DNA of 64,000 nt, taken from positions 682,001-746,000 of the forward strand of contig JANUWI010000008.1 of NCBI GenBank assembly GCA_025504975.1, written 5' to 3'. Position 1 is the stretch's first letter. Each line of letters starts with the position of its first letter. Source of the DNA: Plenodomus lindquistii. Lineage: Eukaryota; Ascomycota; Dothideomycetes; Pleosporales; Leptosphaeriaceae. A program made the position numbers and the translations under genes. This document shows, piece by piece, positions 33,595 through 42,728 of the stretch. The notes under the pieces are model-generated. The model worked only from the letters and a program-made list of their open reading frames with translations, was not told the origin of the DNA and did no database searches.

Positions 33595-34296
33595 AGAGCC
33601 CATAGATAGCAAAGTCTTAAATACCCAGCGAATGAATGGAAATCCATCTCCATCAAACGATCGTAAAGTGATGGCCAGCGAAATCCTCTTGACTCGCAAG
33701 TCGAACGTCGACTCGCCTCTTGCCCTCAATCCTCTCCTCTGTACCTCTTCAAGCAGATCGGCAGTACCTTTTGCGGTGATCGCGATACTTCGAGACCGCA
33801 GGTAGCTTCCAGGATTCATCCTCACTCTTCTATGCTTTCTTCTTCGCATCCCCAAACGAGAAGTGACCACAGCAGTTTAACGGGGGGGGGTTACTCGTCA
33901 GCCTGTGCCATCAGATGCGACAAGCGCTTGGTTTTGGTGATTGCAATCGTGGTCGACACTCATTGCAACGAACCTTGCGCCGTCTAGACCTTGGTAAGCA
34001 CCTATTGCTTAATATGATCATCAGATCTGAACAAGCTACTCATTCATCGCAACAGGCGTTGCTGGTCGATGTTGCTCCTGCGTCGTTAATTGTGACATGC
34101 GATCTGCTCGTGCAATGGATGTGAGGACAGGAGATGACCGGCCAGTCGTTCTTCCGAGCCCGAGGCGCCCGGACCCAGTCACCCGACGCAGTCGCGTCAG
34201 ACCGTGGTGAACGACAACATCGCATAAGAACTTCATACACATCATGAGCCATGCAAACAAGATACTGCTTTCGATGAAGTTCATCTCATACCAAAC
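33595..34296. other. intergenic
   Basis: About 700 bases without a gene. A run of nine G is at about 33881-33889. Nothing else recognised. Confidence 0.5.
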
Positions 34297-34881
34297 ATGA
34301 CAACACCAGCATTAGATTCGCAAGCCACATCTGTGCCAGCTGCGCCAGCCGCAGCAAATCCTACGTCACCCAAGCCAAGGATGCAGGAAGAGCCTACACA
34401 GCAAATGCAGACATTTGAACAAGCTCCTCGGCAGACGGACACGATAGACGAAGCCGAACTTCGGGCGCGTACTGGCCAAGAAGTTCCCTTACCGGAAGGA
34501 TCGTTGCCGTCAATTACGTTTCAAAAAAGTCGCTGTAATCACCAGCTTACTCGCGATGATAGACTTCGAGTGAAGACACTACATGAGGTAGGGCATCCAA
34601 GAGCCTTCATAGCCTCCCATCTTGGCATATCCGAACACCAAGTCCGATATGCGATAACTGCGCCGCTGTCGCCTAAGAAGAGATCTGGTCGGCCTCGAAA
34701 AATGAGTCCTGAGCAAGTTGACGAACTGCTCAGCTTTGTGAAGCAAAACGGGACTCCGCGAAAGATGAGCTATCCTGCTCTGGCACGCCACTTCAGTCAT
34801 TGGAATGTCACCGAGCACACGATTCGTCACGTCTTGAGGCGCAACAAAGACAAGTTACAGGGTGGCCCGTCCTACTCCTAG
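34297..34881 (+). CDS. transposase-like helix-turn-helix protein without a nuclease domain
   Basis: Single exon, 194 codons, clear ATG. The first 80 residues are low-complexity (Ala/Pro/Gln/Thr). Then comes a homeodomain-like helix-turn-helix (LTRDDRLRVKTLHEVGHPRAF with IASHLGISEHQVRYAI, residues about 85-130), a GRPRK AT-hook-type linker, and a second helix-turn-helix (MSPEQVDELLSFVKQ to VTEHTIRHVLRRN, about 135-185). This is the bipartite DNA-binding part of Tc1/mariner-type transposases. The stop follows directly after it; the next kilobase holds no DDE catalytic sequence. It could be a domesticated DNA-binding protein or the intact 5' end of a dead element. No terminal inverted repeats were found around it. 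Confidence 0.7.
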   Translation: MTTPALDSQATSVPAAPAAANPTSPKPRMQEEPTQQMQTFEQAPRQTDTIDEAELRARTGQEVPLPEGSLPSITFQKSRCNHQLTRDDRLRVKTLHEVGHPRAFIASHLGISEHQVRYAITAPLSPKKRSGRPRKMSPEQVDELLSFVKQNGTPRKMSYPALARHFSHWNVTEHTIRHVLRRNKDKLQGGPSYS

Positions 34882-34910
34882 CCGCACGTGCCCGATCTAC
34901 AATTCCTTCA

Positions 34911-36330
34911 CTACACCTTCAACGGCGTTTCTTCAAAAATGCAGTCCATCGTGTTCAGTCGCTCAGGCTGCCGAATCAAATTGCCTAATGCGATCCCAAA
35001 CCGCCACAACACTGTCGCCAGCACAACAATATGTTCTGAATGGGAAACGTTCCGATCGATACATGCACAGCTCTCCGCTGAGACGGACAGGAAAAACGGT
35101 CGCAGCGACTTGCCCTCCTCGCCCAGAAATCGCTCTGCAATGAGCTTGTCGGCTTGTGGAAACATCGGATCCTGTCTATGGGCTACGGAAGCCGTCATCG
35201 CTATAGGAATGCCACCTGATATGTAGCCACCGAGTACGTTGATACCTTCTGTGGTTGTTACTCTTGTTAGGCCATGGAATGTTGGTGGAAACAACCGCGA
35301 GAACTCATCGAGAAATGTGCGCAGGTATGGCAGGTGCTTAACCGTGTCACATGCGATGATTCCGTCGTCTTCCTCTTCGGCATCACCTATTACGTTATCA
35401 ACTTTATTTGCCGCCTCGCTCGTCGTGTTTGTATGCTTAAGCAGCTGGAAAGATACGTTGCACATTGCAACGGCGGTAGTTGTGGAGCCGGCATTCATCA
35501 AGTTGCTCACTTCGACAAATATCTCGCCCACTCCAGATTACGCGGACGTCCTTCCTTGGTTTCCATCAAGATCGAAAAAAGTTGACCGATCTCTCGACTG
35601 CACAATATTGGCCTACGCGCAAGCTCGTCGGGAGCACCCTCCGACTCCTTCGCATATGTGCACACGCGACCATGAAAGACACCCGGGATTTTGTTGATCA
35701 ACAAACGCCACTCATACGGCCACTTTGGGAAAGAGTCCTTCATGCAGTCTGGTACGATGCGGGTCTGAACTCGCATTCATATGCAGAACCCTCAAGTCAT
35801 CGGTCGATAATATCGTCATGACAGCAACCCAGGAACCTTGGCTTATCGAAGAGTCTGATATTTGCGATAGGATTCAGCGTGAGTTAGCCGGTCCGCTCGC
35901 GGTACTCCAAGTCGACATTCTCGGTTTGGGGAAGCTCGCATGGATTCAATGGGGCAATGCAGCTGTTGTTGAATAACTTCATTGATATGTGTCTTATCGG
36001 CGACCCTTATTCCCAGCGTTTCCTTCCGTGCATGGTCATGCTTATCCACGACGTCGGCAAGACGGTAGTGCGACCCTCTAGTCACCTTGGAAGATCTATA
36101 TTTTGTGTAGGGCGCGCTATGGCCATAGATGTCCTTCAGCGCACGCAGGTCACTGTAAGAAAGAGACTTTGGGGCTGAGCCGAATTACTGGATGCTTTTG
36201 GTACAGCTTGGATTGATAGATGAGTCGTCTCTCGCACTTTGGAATCAAAGCACTAATCGCAGACTTGTCCGGAAGCACAGCCCGGATTCCAGCCACCCGA
36301 TTCGCGGTGTACATCTCGGGCACATGTACG
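34911..36330 (-). pseudogene. wrecked cytochrome P450
   Basis: The C-terminal two thirds is in one open frame, 35531-34911. It contains an I-helix-like block NLMNAGSTTTAVAM, a K-helix LPYLRTFLDEFSRLFPP (ExxR still present), a PERF-region-like LIAERFLG, and a heme loop that reads FFLSVSAESCACIDRN where the family has FxxGxRxCxG. The two glycines and the arginine of that loop are lost. Upstream pieces lie in other frames with stops: a KIPGVFHGR.. segment near 35700, and KHPVIRLSPKVSF, which is the N-terminal beta-sheet of many fungal P450s, at about 36180. The broken frame and damaged heme loop argue strongly against a working enzyme. Confidence 0.75.
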
Positions 36331-36742
36331 CAAGGTGATACAAGTGATAACACTGGAGGGCTGTGGGATTGGAACAATCAACGTTGGTGGTCTGCGGTAC
36401 TTTGCTTTAGAACTTGGCAATAGCAATCACAAGTACCACAGCCGTGTTCTTAATGCAATAGTCTTGTTCTCGCCATGAGTCGCACAGGAAACCTTCAATG
36501 TGAATGGTGTAGTTGACTCGGCCTAGGAAGACAACGGGGTCGTAGCGGCGACAGTTCTTGCGAAATCAGTTCGGGATCATAGGAGACGAAAATCTAGGGC
36601 TACATTGATAGGAATGATAGAATGCACAGGTAAAAGGATTGTTGTAAGTTCTAATTGTAACTCTAACCGTAGTGTTGCATAGTAGTAGCGAAGTTAGCAC
36701 TAGACGTATTAGTATATCAGAGATCGGTCAAGTCTTGGAATA
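36331..36742. other. AT-rich gene-free stretch
   Basis: No gene. The 36600-36740 part is rich in TAG/CTA words, similar to the 25.3-25.6 kb tract. Confidence 0.4.
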
Positions 36743-37147
36743 CTAACACAACTGATATACTAACCAACATAGCTGTTAGTCATTCGTTTCTTTAGATGGC
36801 TGCACTTGAGACTTACACCGACGCCGTTACATCTGTCCTGGGGGAATATACCATCCCTTACGGGCTCTGCGCACAACCTTTCGGTAGGAAAGGCAGGGTC
36901 TTCGCCGGATAGTATGCACTGTCTGGGTATTACGACTTGAATCTCTTTCTTTTTAGTAACCTAGAAACTTACGCAGTAGGAGTGTACCTGCAAACAGTTA
37001 GTAGGTTGCTTTCTTGCTAATTATCTTGCTACTCACATAAGAATCCCAGGGGCAAGCAGTGTTTTCGGGCAAACCCCATCCATCATTACACCGCCTAGCC
37101 TGTGTAGAGACGGCAAAGGCCAGGATAATTGAGGTAATGAGCTTCAT
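36743..37147 (-). CDS. small secreted cysteine-rich protein (candidate effector)
   Basis: Proposed four exons (minus): 37147-37037, 36987-36973, 36918-36817 and 36751-36743, 78 codons. Each intron has GT..AG ends (GTGAGT..TTGCAG, GTAAGT..GACAG, GTAAGT..ATCAG); the first and last contain CTAAC. If the last intron is retained the frame runs on to a stop at 36760 and gives 94 residues. A signal peptide is obvious (MKLITSIILAFAVSTQA). The mature part has seven cysteines in either version (around RRCNDG, NTACPW, HSYC, the next exon's CILSG, RLCAEP, DRCNG and the last exon). Exon 2 is only five codons. A TATATATA box lies about 85-95 bases upstream. No family recognised. It sits in gene-poor DNA next to a wrecked P450 and an inverted-repeat element. 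The joins are by eye, and a different second acceptor is possible. Confidence 0.55.
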
Positions 37148-37579
37148 GGCTGGTTGGTAAGGAGGCTGCGGTATATACTTGAGTCTTCTGCGGTATACTT
37201 TCGAGGTACCTACACTGCGACAATATCAACGCATATATATACCTAATGCTAGTTGGTGCGCACGGGCAGGTTCTCTCTCACCAGCGTGAAGCGGTCACTC
37301 GTTCGCGAATCCGCTCGACAGGGATATAGATGGCATAGTAATCGAAGTAAAAGGTACGACGCGCGTAAGTTGATCTGATTAGACTAGTATGATAGCGGTG
37401 AGATCCTGCTGCGTTTCAACGTCTGCGCTATAAACATGGTCCTCGATCATCCCCCTGAGTCGGGAGAGCCTCAAAGCCACTTCAGCCACGCTACATGGGC
37501 GACGTCACCAATCGGTTGGTACCGAATCCTTGCGCAGCAGTGACCTGCAGATACATGTGTTCCCTACAAACTGCAGGAT
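37148..37579. other. upstream region of the small secreted gene
   Basis: Promoter region of the gene at 36743-37147 and flank of the inverted-repeat element. No other feature recognised. Confidence 0.45.
37231..37241 (-). promoter_or_regulatory. TATA box of the small secreted protein gene
   Basis: An alternating TATATATA stretch read on the minus strand, 84-94 bases before the ATG at 37147. Confidence 0.5.
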
Positions 37580-37985
37580 GCAGGCCATATGACCATAGGT
37601 GCGCCGAGACATGGCATGCCAAGACCGCTAGCCAGATTAAGGTGAATCGATTCAGAATTGAATAAGAATTGATTCTGAATTAATTCACCTCTCACCCTCT
37701 ATTTCTACCATCCACCCTTGATAAAATTTAGGGTTAGGGGTGGGGCTTAGGGTTAGTTAGGGTAAGGGTGTGTTAGTTAGGGTGGTTAGAGGTTAGAGGT
37801 AGGGGTAGAGTAAGGGTAGTAGATATATTTAAAAAGCGTAGCTGTGGATTAATTTAGAAATAATGTAGAATCAATTCTATGATAATTTCTAGACATGGCA
37901 TGCACGGCCGTAGGATCTGCATACCATGTACCCGATATAGTTAGCGCATGCCATGTCTTGGCGCACCCATGGTCATATGGCATGC
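37580..37985. mobile_element. MITE/foldback-like element with 39-bp terminal inverted repeats
   Basis: The 39 bases at 37580-37618 match the reverse complement of 37947-37985 at 36 positions. Inside are a near-perfect palindrome (37641-37689, GGTGAAT..ATTCACC ends), a partial inverted copy of that palindrome at about 37846-37877, a smaller hairpin (ACATGGCATGC at 37893-37903 facing GCATGCCATGT near 37946-37956), and a telomere-like core. It has no coding capacity, so it would be non-autonomous. I could not identify a target-site duplication. Confidence 0.6.
37728..37816 (+). repeat. interstitial telomere-like repeats
   Basis: Five exact TTAGGG units (37728, 37734, 37747, 37757, 37777) plus degenerate ones (TTAGAGG, TAAGGG) in about 90 bases, all in the same orientation. 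They lie inside the inverted-repeat element. TTAGGG is the usual telomere unit of filamentous ascomycetes. Confidence 0.75.
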
Positions 37986-38488
37986 CCCCTCGAACAAACT
38001 GCTCTCTACTACAGTATGAAGTCACCTCGGCTTACATGCCTGTTTCTCATCGCCCAAATCAGCAAGCTAGGCTGGCCAAGACCAAAAGACGTCATTGGCT
38101 AAAGCAGTGATGAGCATATAAACCGAGCTGACTACATCCTGTATATTTATAAACAAAATTGTTGCGACAATGTTTGTGAAACTGGCTTAGGTTTCTAGAA
38201 AATGAAGAGCGTGGATTGCTGTAAAGGATATTATAGCACGCACAAGGTCTTGAGCATCAGTAAGATCAGGCGAGCGACTAAGTGCATGACTGAGGGCTTA
38301 TTTCGGGGTATACGCGGCAAGTACTATGTCTGTGCGCGTTTGATGCTTACTGTATGTTTGTGTAGGCAATGCGGAGTATCTTGTGATAGGCACAGGGCCG
38401 AATTTCTCGGCCTTTCCAAGACATATTTCGAGCCTATCTTTCCACTTGAACCCCTCTGATAACATGCAACCTCTTGGCTTCATCAGCC
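37986..38488. other. intergenic
   Basis: Between the inverted-repeat element and the 3' end of the acetyltransferase gene. Short frames at 38202-38459 have no protein character. Confidence 0.45.
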
Positions 38489-39091
38489 CTACCCATCTAT
38501 CTCTTTCGACAAGACCAACAGTCGATACCCCTTCTTCGACCCGAATCTTCCAGCCTCATGATTGATCCCTCTAACATCGCTCCACCCTCTCTTCCTCCAA
38601 AACGCCCCGTTCAAACACTCCACCGCCTGAACCCAGAACTTGGGCTTCTGCTTTGCGTCTCCCTCTACACGTACAATCTCTTCGAGAAGCGCATCCACGC
38701 ATATGCCCGCAAGTCCCCTGCCCATCCATTCTTCCTTCGTCGTGACAATCTTGATCTCCCAGCCATTGTCGAGCTCCTCGGGTGAGTAAGCCCCGTCGTA
38801 CCCGCCATCCCAGGGTGATGCTGCGGCACACGCGATGGGAAATGTACTGTCATCGGGATGGTAAATCACAGCGATGAGTCCTCGATGTCCAAGTGCTTTG
38901 TGGAAAGATTCTACGTCTGTAAGACGATCGACACTAGTATCCCAATGTGATGCGTTCTCGGGTGAGCAGTAGCGATATCCTTTGTTCACAAAGGTTCGTA
39001 TTGTTTCAGAGATATTTGGGGCGGCAATGAGCTTGGAGATGTGGTGGATCTGGGGTTGGTAATGCGACGTGGTGGGAGGGGGTTTGCACAT
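38489..39091 (-). CDS. GNAT-family N-acetyltransferase
   Basis: Single exon, 200 codons, ATG at 39091. After a short variable head the order of elements fits GNAT: LIAVIYHPDDSTFPIACAAASPW (strands 2-3), then WEIKIVTTKEEWMGRGLAGICVDALLEEI (strand 4 followed by the acetyl-CoA loop and helix 3, with a G-R-G-L-A version of the RGxGxA loop), and FWVQAVECLNGAFWRKRGWSDV (strand 5, and N..FW.KRG of the last part). The Tyr often used as general acid is not clear. The substrate is unknown, possibly a small amine or a detoxification target. It has no targeting signal. Confidence 0.85.
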   Translation of the reverse strand: MCKPPPTTSHYQPQIHHISKLIAAPNISETIRTFVNKGYRYCSPENASHWDTSVDRLTDVESFHKALGHRGLIAVIYHPDDSTFPIACAAASPWDGGYDGAYSPEELDNGWEIKIVTTKEEWMGRGLAGICVDALLEEIVRVEGDAKQKPKFWVQAVECLNGAFWRKRGWSDVRGINHEAGRFGSKKGYRLLVLSKEIDG

Positions 39092-40066
39092 AGTACAAGA
39101 TTTTGGGAGATTGAGCGGCTACCTCCTAAGATATGTTATTAAGAAAAAATGAAGTGGTGGGTTTTTGAATAAAGTTTGCAATGTGGTGGTGGGTTGGCGT
39201 CATCATGTTAGTCCAGTGATTTTAAATATTCATTTTTTTAAGAGGTTGGGTGTACAAAGCGATAGCACAGGCGTAGGGCGCAAGGCGTTGAAGCTCACAA
39301 CTCCCCATTGAGTGCGGGGCCGCGCTTCAGGGCGCGGAGGATCAGGATGCATCTCAAATATCACCAGCGATACGCTCGTCGCGTACCAATAATCAACTCC
39401 TTGAGATATCCAATGTTGTCATGTCACTAACAAGACCTGTGAAACCTATGAAGTTCGTGGTCAAAGGTTGGCACGTGGAAAAGTCCTCATCCAAAGCCGA
39501 GCTTTCGTTACCGCGCATGCACAGAGCAGATAGAATGAGCCTACACATTCATGGTACTAAGCAGAAGGCAACTGATCCCATAGAGTCTGTCAAGCATCAG
39601 CTCATCGCCGAGTCGCGGAAGTCACCCTGCAAGAACGATAACAAGCCTCTCTATAATAGTGGATCAGTCAATAGCGGCACGGGAAGAGAATCTGGGGATG
39701 CCGGCGATGAAGCTGAACACAGAGGTGCTGCAGGCGGATATCAAGGAGGTAGGGGTTCAGGGGGAAGAAGAATAGTGGAGACGGCGGCGGTGTAGTTGCG
39801 ATGGCAGGCGAGGTAAAGTAGCAGGTGGCTCTGGTGGAGGTTCTGGAGAAAGCGGGTCAATTGGAGGCATGTCTACGACACGTGAAGAAGCGCGACCGAA
39901 AAGCTCAATTTGAACCTGAAGACAAACGTTGCTTTAGGAGGAAGAAGCCCTCCTTCTACGTAGACCTGTACAATTTGCGGTCACAGTGAGCCATTCCCAA
40001 CACGAATGGAGTACCGTAGGTGTAATGCGGATAGTGGATAGTCATACTGCCCGATGGTCATTGATC
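39092..40066. other. intergenic with an unclear open frame
   Basis: About 1 kb. An ATG frame at 39421-39795 encodes a basic N-terminal part and a Gly-rich tail (GDAGDEAEHRGAAGGYQGGR). Gly/Ser-rich coding-like sequence continues in other frames to about 39920. I could not build a convincing gene, so it is not called. Confidence 0.35.
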
Positions 40067-41167
40067 TCAAACCCTGGTAGTATTGTTGGTCACTGGCGTT
40101 CCGGTGGCGTCAGACACAGTCGTGGTAGTCGCTGGATTTCCGGCGGCGTTGGAGACACTGCTGGTGGCTGGCGGTGCTCCGGCAGCAACAGGGACATTGC
40201 TGGTGGTTACTGGGTTTCCGGCAGCAGCAGGGATATTGCTGGTGGCCGCTGGTACTGCAGCGGGAACATAAGTCTCGCTCCCCGGTGCCGCCAGGTCTTT
40301 CGCCCTCAGTTCATATTGGTCCTTTCCATGCAAGCCAGCGTTCCTACCCCGTCGCCAGAGGAAGAATCCAAGCGCACTGAGAAGTGCAAGTCCGCCGATG
40401 ACAGATCCGACCGCGATACCAGCCTTGGCACCAGTGGAAAGACCGCCGTCTCGAACATTCCCTGCGAGCGGGGGACTGAGCCCAGCGTTGGAAGAATTGG
40501 AGCTCGGTGTTGGTGCAGCAAACTCGGCGCTCGTGGCATTGAAACATGGCACTTGAAGATTGAAGTCCTGGGCCTCGACGAAGGTCTATGGTACACGAAC
40601 GGTTAGTAAGCATACACTCGTTGGAGGCAGTCGTACGTACGATGTCAGCACAAGCGAAGAAAGACTGGTTTCGACCGTTGTTCTCTCCATCGTAGTCAGC
40701 CCAGTACTCGAGCTGGATCGTGGCATTGGTTCCATTCGTGACGCCCTCCAAAGCATCGATCTTGTAGCATTGGTGTCCGGGGTCAACGTCAGTGACGTTG
40801 TCGACAATTTGATCATTGAAGTCTGCCTGTGTAGTAGGGTCTGGCAGCTTTTTGTCAGTCAAAAGTCAGATCGGGGTTGAACGGCATACATACTGTTCGA
40901 GACAGCAAGACGGAAGGCGACATGCCAAGCATCATCCGCCATGGTCAACGCGACCGAGCCCGTGGACAGCGGGAAGATGGTGCGGTTAGACGGGCCACCT
41001 GCACTTCCACAAGGCGCTGTATTGTCGTTTGCGGCATCCCAGGCGCGATCTTTTGGCCAGAGAAAAGCCACAGGCCCCATCGTGGTACCCTCTGCGCCTT
41101 CGCCATGAGTTTGTGCAGCTGCCAATGCAGGCAGTGCTGCTAGGATTGCGATGAGGGTTGACCGCAT
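40067..41167 (-). CDS. BIM1/X325-like copper-binding surface protein with a transmembrane anchor
   Basis: Three exons (minus): 41167-40894, 40840-40641 and 40585-40067, 330 codons, all in phase. A signal peptide (MRSTLIAILAALPALAAAQT) is followed by His21-Gly-Glu-Gly, so His could become residue 1, as in the LPMO-like X325/BIM1 proteins whose N-terminal His is a copper ligand. The domain continues with MGPVAFLWP, PCGSAGGPSNRTIFPL, WHVAFRLAVSNN, DPGHQCYKID, IQLEYWAD and FFACADITFVE to a closing Cys in VPCFN. A membrane helix (AGIAVGSVIGGLALLSALGF) with a following RR stop replaces the GPI signal usual in this family. The cytosolic tail holds four 13-residue Ala/Thr/Pro repeats. Copper uptake at the cell surface is the role known for BIM1; here it is inference. 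Confidence 0.82.
40085..40240 (-). repeat. four 39-bp repeats in the BIM1-like tail
   Basis: Encodes successive 13-residue units TSNIPAAAGNPVT, TSNVPVAAGAPPA, TSSVSNAAGNPAT and TTTVSDATGTPVT just before the stop codon. The unit boundaries are approximate. Confidence 0.7.
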
Positions 41168-41911
41168 GTTGGTGGCAGGACTAATCAATATCAATATTGA
41201 ATGATGCTGGACAATGTGATGTATGATGCGTGAAGTGTCACGGCCAGCTCCGGTATATGAGGGCCAAAGCTACAAAGGCAGGCGGGGTCATTCTGCCTTC
41301 CGCGACATGTGTAACTCGGCATTCGCATTTGCCAAACCGCAAGAAGGATCCGATAAGTGCTCCTGCCCTCGTCCACCCTTCGGCAACGATTCCTGCAGGA
41401 CCAAGTCGCGCAGACGTTGGCGACCGCCAACCACGGCGCAGCGACTCGGCTGTTCGAGCCTTCGTGACACCCGATTAGAGTATGGAGCTCTCGTATAACG
41501 GTACCAGGATTGAACTTTTAAAGTTATCTGATTGTTCTAGTGACCAACTGTGGTCGGGTGCCCAGACGTGTAGACGAGGTGGGGAATGGCAGTTAGGCGA
41601 TTTCAGGCTAGACATTCACTGGGCAGACCATCTTATCAGCCCATCTGATAAAAACCTGCGACTCCGACGTTCGGCCGGCAGCGAGTGTACCGTTGCAGAC
41701 CCACTTCGATGGATGCACATGTAGGCTAATGAGTATTGGATCCTGGGCTTGGCTTGTTGATGGCTGTTGATACGGAGAGATGTCGCGTCGCACGTGTGAG
41801 GCAGCTACAAAACCTCGGTGAGATCCTGTACCTGAATGAGTGACATTGCATACTTCGTTCACTCAGACACAGTGACTTGTACCTACCAAACTCAAGAGTA
41901 CATCGATCATC
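41168..41911. other. divergent intergenic region
   Basis: Shared upstream region of the BIM1-like gene (-) and the wall protein (+). No gene is seen. Open frames at 41230-41498 have no character. Confidence 0.5.
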
Positions 41912-42728
41912 ATGAGATCTTCCCAGTTCATGCTCCTTGGCCTCTGCGCCGCTGCCAATGCCACTCTCCTCTCCTCAGAAGACACTCTCTTCGCCTCCCT
42001 ACTCAAACGTCAGGAACCTGGTACGCCTGCGTACAATTGCCACGACAATTGCGGTATGTTAAACCTCCTCAACAAGAACCTATTCAAACCATCCCCTCTA
42101 ACCATCCCCCCCCCCCCCCCCACAGGAACCGCAATCACCGTCTCCAAGCCCCCAGCCTCCCCACCATGCAGCGACCCGTCCTTCCTCTCAAACTACGCAA
42201 ACTGCCTGCAGTGCTCCGGCCCAGACAACTACAACATCTGGCGCTACTACGGGCGCTCATTGTCTGTAGCCGGCGCAGCCTGCGGACTGGAGACGGAGCC
42301 CAAGAGTGGGAAGCAGGATGATGTCGGGCCGGCTGCGCAGGCGGCTGGGTCGAGCGCGACGAGTGCTGCTGCGGCGCCGACGACGACGAGTGTGAGTGTG
42401 GGTGTGAGTGAGACTGCCAGTGCAGCTGCTACGGCGCCGATTAGCACATCGGCGGCGGCGGAGGAGGTTGCTTCCTCGAGTGCTGCGGCGCAAACTTCTG
42501 CGCTGGTGTCTGGGTCTGGGTCTGTGGTGCCCAGTCAGACTGTCAACGGGACGGCTAGTTCTACCGCTGTGAGTTTTGTATTCTTCTCCACATACGAAAT
42601 ATCGACTGACTGACTTGCGAACGTAGCCTACGCCAGTCGAAGTGTCCACCAATGCTGCAGCCAGTCTCGGCCTGAGTGATGCTGGGATCTTTGGGGCTGT
42701 TTTCGTTGGTGCTTGGTTTGGTTTGTAG
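41912..42728 (+). CDS. Ser/Ala-rich GPI-type cell-wall or surface protein
   Basis: Three exons: 41912-42053, 42126-42568 and 42627-42728, 228 codons, junctions in phase. The first intron (72 nt) carries a run of about 13 C just before its CACAG acceptor and is itself in frame. There is a signal peptide at the N terminus (MRSSQFMLLGLCAAANA). A cysteine-containing head follows (NCHDNCGTAITV, PPCSDPSFLSNYANCLQCSG, AACGLE), six or so Cys in 90 residues, then a long Ser/Ala/Thr region typical of O-glycosylated stalks. The C terminus (SLGLSDAGIFGAVFVGAWFGL) is hydrophobic and fits a GPI-attachment signal. This is the usual build of small fungal wall proteins. No enzymatic domain. Confidence 0.78.

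Noticed and set aside
39421..39795. 124-codon frame with Gly-rich end
   Set aside because: It has an ATG but no family, and the Gly-rich signal continues in other frames. I could not settle a gene structure.
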